From Heligmosomoides polygyrus polygyrus (lineage: Eukaryota > Nematoda > Chromadorea > Rhabditida > Heligmosomidae): a stretch of 64,000 bases of DNA. Where the stretch lies: NCBI GenBank assembly GCA_947396885.1, contig OX377206.1, forward strand, positions 10,036,778 to 10,100,777, read 5' to 3'. This document shows positions 59,161 to 64,000 of this stretch, one piece after another. The number at the start of each line of letters is the position of its first letter. The stretch's first letter is position 1. The notes beneath the pieces were generated by a model. That model made no database searches. It was not told where the DNA came from and saw only the letters and a program-made list of their open reading frames with translations. The position numbers and the translations under genes are program-made.

Positions 59161-59515
59161 TATACGACAGATGTATTTGAACTGAAAGTCAAATTGAGCC
59201 CTATGCTAAATGCCTTTTTTCTAATTTCTTCTGTAAGATCGTGTCTTCAATTTTCAAATCCAAACTCTTCTAATCTTAATAAATTCCGACCGTAACGCGC
59301 AACTGACATAGTGCCACAAAATTTATCAATAGCGAATACTTTGCTTGAAATTGTAAGCATTCTACGGCTTCTAGCCACAAAATTTATCAATAAAGAATGC
59401 TTTGGTTGAAATAGTAGATATTCTACGGCTTCTAATGACCCTCGTAAAGCAAATACAGAAATAAACGTAATCTCAAACATGACATGTTATTTAAAGGCAT
59501 TATGTTAATATGTAT

Positions 59516-62500
59516 CTTCTTCTTTTTCTCCCGAGCGTTTAGTCCCGCGCAGTCGCAGGGTCCGCTGTTCTTGTGATCTGTCGCCACCTCATCCTATCAA
59601 GGGCGTCATCTGCTGTGGCGCCAACTTCGGCGAGATCTCTCTTGATGACGTCCTTCCATCTTTTCCTTGGGGCTCCTCTCGGACGCTTTCCGGGTGCCTC
59701 GAAATCTAGGGCCAACCTTGTGGGGTGATCCTCTGGTCTTCTGAGGACGTGTCCATACCACCTCAGGCGTTGCTCTCTCATCTTCAGCTGGATCGGGGCT
59801 GTCTTCATCACTGCCCTAACATCCTCGTTTCGCACGCTGTCCCGACGGGTCCATTCACATGCCCATCTCAGCATCCTCATCTCCGCCGCGTGCAGTTGCC
59901 GCTCCTGCGCCTTACCCAGGGTTTCGTATATCCGTCCCCTGACCGCCTGGTCCACACTTCCTTCCTCGGATAGGTCACTTCCGAGGTAGCGGAATTCTTC
60001 CACCTTCTCGACCGTTTCCTCTTGGCAGTCTAGGATCGATCCAGCGCACTGCTCAGAGCTGATGAACTTCGTCTTCTTCACGTTCAGCCGTAGGCCGTTC
60101 TCTGCGAGGGCTCTCTGCCACACCTGCACCTTCTCCTTCAGCTCCTCCTGGTTGTCGGCTACTAGGGAGATGTCGTCCGCGTAGAGGATCGTTCTGAGAG
60201 AGCCTTCCTCAAGGTGGTTCACTATAGAGTCAAGCGTCAGCAGGAAGAGGAACGGGCTCAGATCCGATCCTTGGTGTACCCCCACTGTAATGTCCACTTT
60301 CCTTGTCACCCCGTGTGGAGTTCGTATCGCCGCTTTCGAGCCCTCGTACATGTCCCCTATGTCCGTGATCAGACGTTCCGGGACACCCCTCCCTCGAAGG
60401 GCATTCCAGATTACGGCCCGAGCTAGCCTGTCGTAGGCCTTCTTCAGGTCCAGGAATGACAGGTAGCAGGGTTTTCGTTTCTCCCGATTCTCCATCACCT
60501 GACGAGCGATGAAGATGGCGTCTGTGGTGGACCTCTCAGGCATGAAGCCCCACTGCACCTGGGAGATGGGTACCATCTCCCTCAGCCTTGAGTCGACCAG
60601 TCGTTTGTAGATCTTCATTGTGTGTGAGATCAGTTTGATCCCTCGGTAGTTGGAGCATTAGGAAGCGTCTCCCTTCTGCTTGAAGATGGGTACTATGGTG
60701 CTGTTCCTCCAGTCATCCGGCATCTTACCTTCTTTCGTGATCCTGTTGAGGAACTGCGTCAGCCATTGATTCCGAGGTCCCCAAGCACCTTCTAAGCCTC
60801 TACTGGCACACCGTCAGGCCCTGCTGCCTTTCCGAGTTTCATCTTCCCTATGGCACTGCGAACCTCTTCCTGCGTCCATGACGGGATGGGTCCTTCCGTT
60901 GGCTGTTCTTCTTCTACTTCCCGACGCGGGAATTCCTCATTCAGCAGTTCCTCGAAGTACTCCTCCCATCTTTTTCTGACCTCGACCGGTTTTCGTAGTA
61001 CCCTACCGTCAGCACTCTTCACAGTCTTCACTACTCGAATGTCGAGGCTAGCTCTATGACGCGCCTTGGCCAGGCGAATGGCGAACTTCTCTCCCTCTGG
61101 CCCGTTTAGTTTCTCGTACAGGGCATCCATTTCCGCGTTCTTTGCCTTCGCTACAGCTGTTTTTGCCAGCCTCTTCAGCTTCCTGTAGGCTGTGAGATGC
61201 TCGGGTGCCCTCGTCTTCTGCCACAGCTTGTAGGCCTCCTTCTTTTTCTTCACCGCAGCCTGCACCTCTTCGTTCCAGAACCATGCCGATTTATCCTCTC
61301 GGATTCCGCCCTTTGTTTCTCCCAGGGTTTCCTTGGCACATCTCAGGATTGTTTGGGCTACCCTCCTCCAGGTCTCATTCACGGGACCAGCTGGATCTGG
61401 AAGGCCTGCTTCGAGCACTGCCCTTCGCAGCTCGTTCCGCTCTGAACCCCGCAGTCTCCACCATCGGATCCTGGGTTCCGTCCTCACTTTGGGCCTGCTG
61501 GGTAGAGTTATGCTAAGGTCGGCTACCAAGGGTCTATGCTGTGATGCCACGTCCTCTCCCGGAATGGCCTTCACATCCCGGACTGTTTTCAGGGCAGCCC
61601 TTCGAACCAGGATGTGGTCGACTTCCGTCCTTCTTCCTCCGCTAGCATAGGTCACCTTCTGGCTCTCCCTCTTCGCGAAGAAGGTGCTACACACAGCCAG
61701 GTCGTGGGCGATAGCCAGATCCAGAATTCGTTCTCCATTCGGGTTTATCAGGCCGATCCCTTTACCTCCATGAACCCTTTCCACTCCTCTTCTGCCACTC
61801 CCCACATGCCCGTTCATGTCCCCTGCTATGGAGAGGTAGTCGCCTTCTGGTACGGACCTTATGGCTTCCTCGAGCGAGAGATAGAAGTCATCCTTGTTGT
61901 GCTCGGAGCATCCGGTCTGCGGAGCGTAGACAGACATGATGGTCCATAAACCTCTTTCGTGTCCAGCCGCTGTGACATGATGCGGTCGTTTATTCTTTGG
62001 ACAGCCGCTACTGAATCCTTGAGGGACTCCGCGACAGCTATCCCTACCCCGTTCCGGTTGGTGTCCTCTCCGTTGTAGTACAGCTTGACCCCTTCTCCGA
62101 TGTCCCTTGCTTTCGCCCCTTTCCATCGCGTTTCCTGCAGACACAGGACTTGTGTCCTTCTGCGCTTCATCAGGTCAGTCACTTCCCTAGATCTTCCGGT
62201 CAGCGTTCCCACATTCAGAGTCCCCAGTCGAACTAGCTTCTTTAGCCGAGGTCGTTCGGCCCTCGGTAGCCCGCGCATACTGACCACAGAACTCGGGCGG
62301 GGGTTCTGTGCGCCACTTCCGGGTGACGTTCTAGCCTTTACACTGATTCTATTGCGACTTGTGATCATGGTTTTGTGACGAGCCTGTAAGCCGGCCTGTA
62401 AACCTGAGCCTGAGCTGGAAAGTTGCCATTTTTGCAATTTTTGCAGGGCATGGCGTGCCGGTGCCGGGAGTCGAGCCTGTGACCGTTTGTGCATAAAACT

Positions 62501-62525
62501 ACCCTACTAACCACTAGGCTAACTC
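59516..62525 (-). mobile_element. RTE-clade LINE, B2 copy, inactive
   Basis: Matches 26056-29065 with the same 20-bp target duplications (59496-59515 and 62526-62545), frameshifts and stops. The broken reverse transcriptase frame lies at 60618-59539, the endonuclease frames at 62144-60792 and 62494-61859, and the tRNA-like head at 62525-62461. It came here with the B duplication, not by a second transposition. Confidence 0.93.
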
Positions 62526-63217
62526 GGCATTATGTTAATATGTATATGATGTTTTGTGTTACAAACCCGGACAAGAAAAAACAACAATTGAGTGAGGAAA
62601 CACCTCGTCGTTAAGCTGAGAAATAAGGTCTCCTACAAGTGAATCACAGAAAAGGACTTTGAGAAGGATGAGTGATGCTGTGGCAATTCGGGGTGAGATC
62701 GCAGCCAGTCTATACCCTTCCGACTGAGAAGATGAATGTCAAGTAGTCCGCCCATGCGACACTTTTCGAATGGTACGACTGGAACTTGGTCTCCCAGACA
62801 CATATTACTATTAACCAAAAGATCGTTCCTATGGCACTCAGCGTGACATACTTCCGATTGGTATTGGTGGCCGGTGATTGCGGTCGAAGAAAGCCTCAAC
62901 CAAAGAACCAGATTGTGTTCCTAAGCCACACCAACGGTAGACCAAACAAACCGACAATGAACTACTTTCGACAGAGGTCGACCTTGGCCGCATCATTCAT
63001 GTTTCTCAAGTCCATCGTAGGTCGGCCTTCAAGCTTAGGTAATTAAACATGTTTCCAATTTCGAATAATTTCATGGCTACATATGAAATATTTATATCAA
63101 ACGATAGAGCTCGAGCTGCTGAGCTCAAATATATCCTTGGTTTTTCATATACTTGACTTTAGGCGAGTTATATCCAGATAGCACAAAAACTGACACCCAG
63201 TAGTCTATCTCAGTAGC

Positions 63218-63458
63218 GTCGAATATATTCGAATATATTCGAATTTTGGGCCTCGTCGAATATTCGAATAATGAATATATTCGAATTTTGGGCCTCGTCG
63301 AATATTCGAATAATGAATATTTTCGAATTTTGGGCCTGATCGAATATTCGAATAATGAATATTTTCGAATTTTGGGCCTCACCGAATATTCGAATAATGA
63401 ATATTCGAATATTCGAATTTATTCGAATATTCATTCGAAATTATTCGATTCGGTCCGA
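63218..63458. repeat. AT-rich 42-bp satellite, B2 copy of the short array
   Basis: Matches 29758-29998 at offset 33460. Confidence 0.88.
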
Positions 63459-64000
63459 AGTATAGCGTATAGACGCAGAAGATGCACCGCAGACGTTATT
63501 CGGCATCCACTGGAATAAGAAAACCTGCCGCTGACATCGTCCAATGTCCGCACTGGTTCAGAAGACGTGCAGAACTCATAAACTTACCTCCGTGAGACAT
63601 GAATAATCGGCTACAGTTTCTACAGTAACCACCCTAATTTCGAAAACGGATGTCAGATTTGTGATCAGCACCCTAAATAGCCTCCCTCCCTCGGCGAAGT
63701 TTAGGCGGAAAATTTTCTCCTGCAAGCTCACCAATGAAAGTAACACAGATACAGATACTCCTTCCATATATGCTAATTTCTCAGGACAGTAAGAATCAGC
63801 GCAATTCAGAGCATGCAGATTCAGTGATCAGTGATCATTAAGATTAACTCTGAGCGAAGGCAGCTGCTCAAATCCGACATTTTTGGACCAAACTCACGGA
63901 ATAACAACCTCGAAACGGATGCTAATCCTTTGAAAATTTGGATTCTAAGAGGGCTCCACGAGCGAAACTGACTGTGTGACGCACATACTCAGTAAGCAAC

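Larger units (their letters stand above)
46885..64000. repeat. Block B, copy 2 (B2), with LINE insertion
   Basis: The sequence equals B1 from 18060 onward at offset 28825 to 28828. After the LINE the offset is 33460, and the match runs to the last base of the window. Repeats of B1 recur here at these offsets: tRNA-like 47065-47165, foldback 47697-48109, 550-bp repeats 48881-49430 and 57884-58445, 52-bp array about 51626-51860, and foldback fragment 63617-63730. Confidence 0.95.

Overview
The window looks like nuclear DNA from a parasitic nematode, most likely a strongylid or hookworm-like species. This is inferred from a spliced tubulin-ligase gene with GT-AG introns, a tyrosine-phosphatase relic, RTE- and CR1-type LINEs of the kind common in such genomes, a tRNA-derived SINE and many MITE or foldback repeats. 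No operon, CRISPR array, rRNA or clear functional tRNA is visible. One 200-base run of N (17860-18059) marks a scaffold gap. Intact host genes are few; most of the window is repeats, transposons and gene relics.

Layout. Block A occurs twice: A1 (1-8400) and A2 (38774-46884), a few percent apart at most. Block B occurs three times: B0 (8401 to about 11830, clearly diverged), B1 (18060-30540, starting exactly at the gap edge) and B2 (46885-64000, still matching at the window end). B1 and B2 are almost identical apart from homopolymer lengths and one 4.6-kb LINE present only in B2. The order is A1-B0 / unique 11.8-17.9 kb / gap / B1 / unique 30.5-38.8 kb / A2-B2. This is either a tandem segmental duplication, with another A copy expected in or beyond the gap, or a haplotype placed in tandem by the assembler.

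Block A carries a minus-strand TTLL11-like tubulin polyglutamylase gene. Eight exons were read in each copy, with matching splice sites and phases (951 nt, 317 codons); the N-terminal exon and stop were not found. Other exon-like ORFs in A are open in one copy and broken in the other. A1 has a SINE (7171-7467) with a 15-bp target duplication that A2 lacks.

Block B is a nest of mobile DNA: a tRNA-like repeat, a 430-bp foldback, a 3.05-kb MULE-like element with 10-bp target duplications (absent from B0), 42-bp AT-rich satellite arrays, and a complete but mutated 3.0-kb RTE LINE with 20-bp target duplications whose 5' end looks like a tRNA with A and B boxes. In B2 a 4627-bp CR1/Jockey-like LINE sits in a site that is empty in B1. 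Its ORF1-ORF2 overlap has the layout of a -1 ribosomal frameshift signal: a G GGA AAT heptamer, 5-nt spacer and 7-bp stem.

The unique part before the gap holds a short-palindrome MITE, two long foldback elements (one mariner-derived) and a tyrosine-phosphatase relic. The unique part after B1 holds two unidentified spliced minus-strand gene fragments and a 2.84-kb repeat-rich segment bracketed by inverted copies of an unusual nested hairpin.
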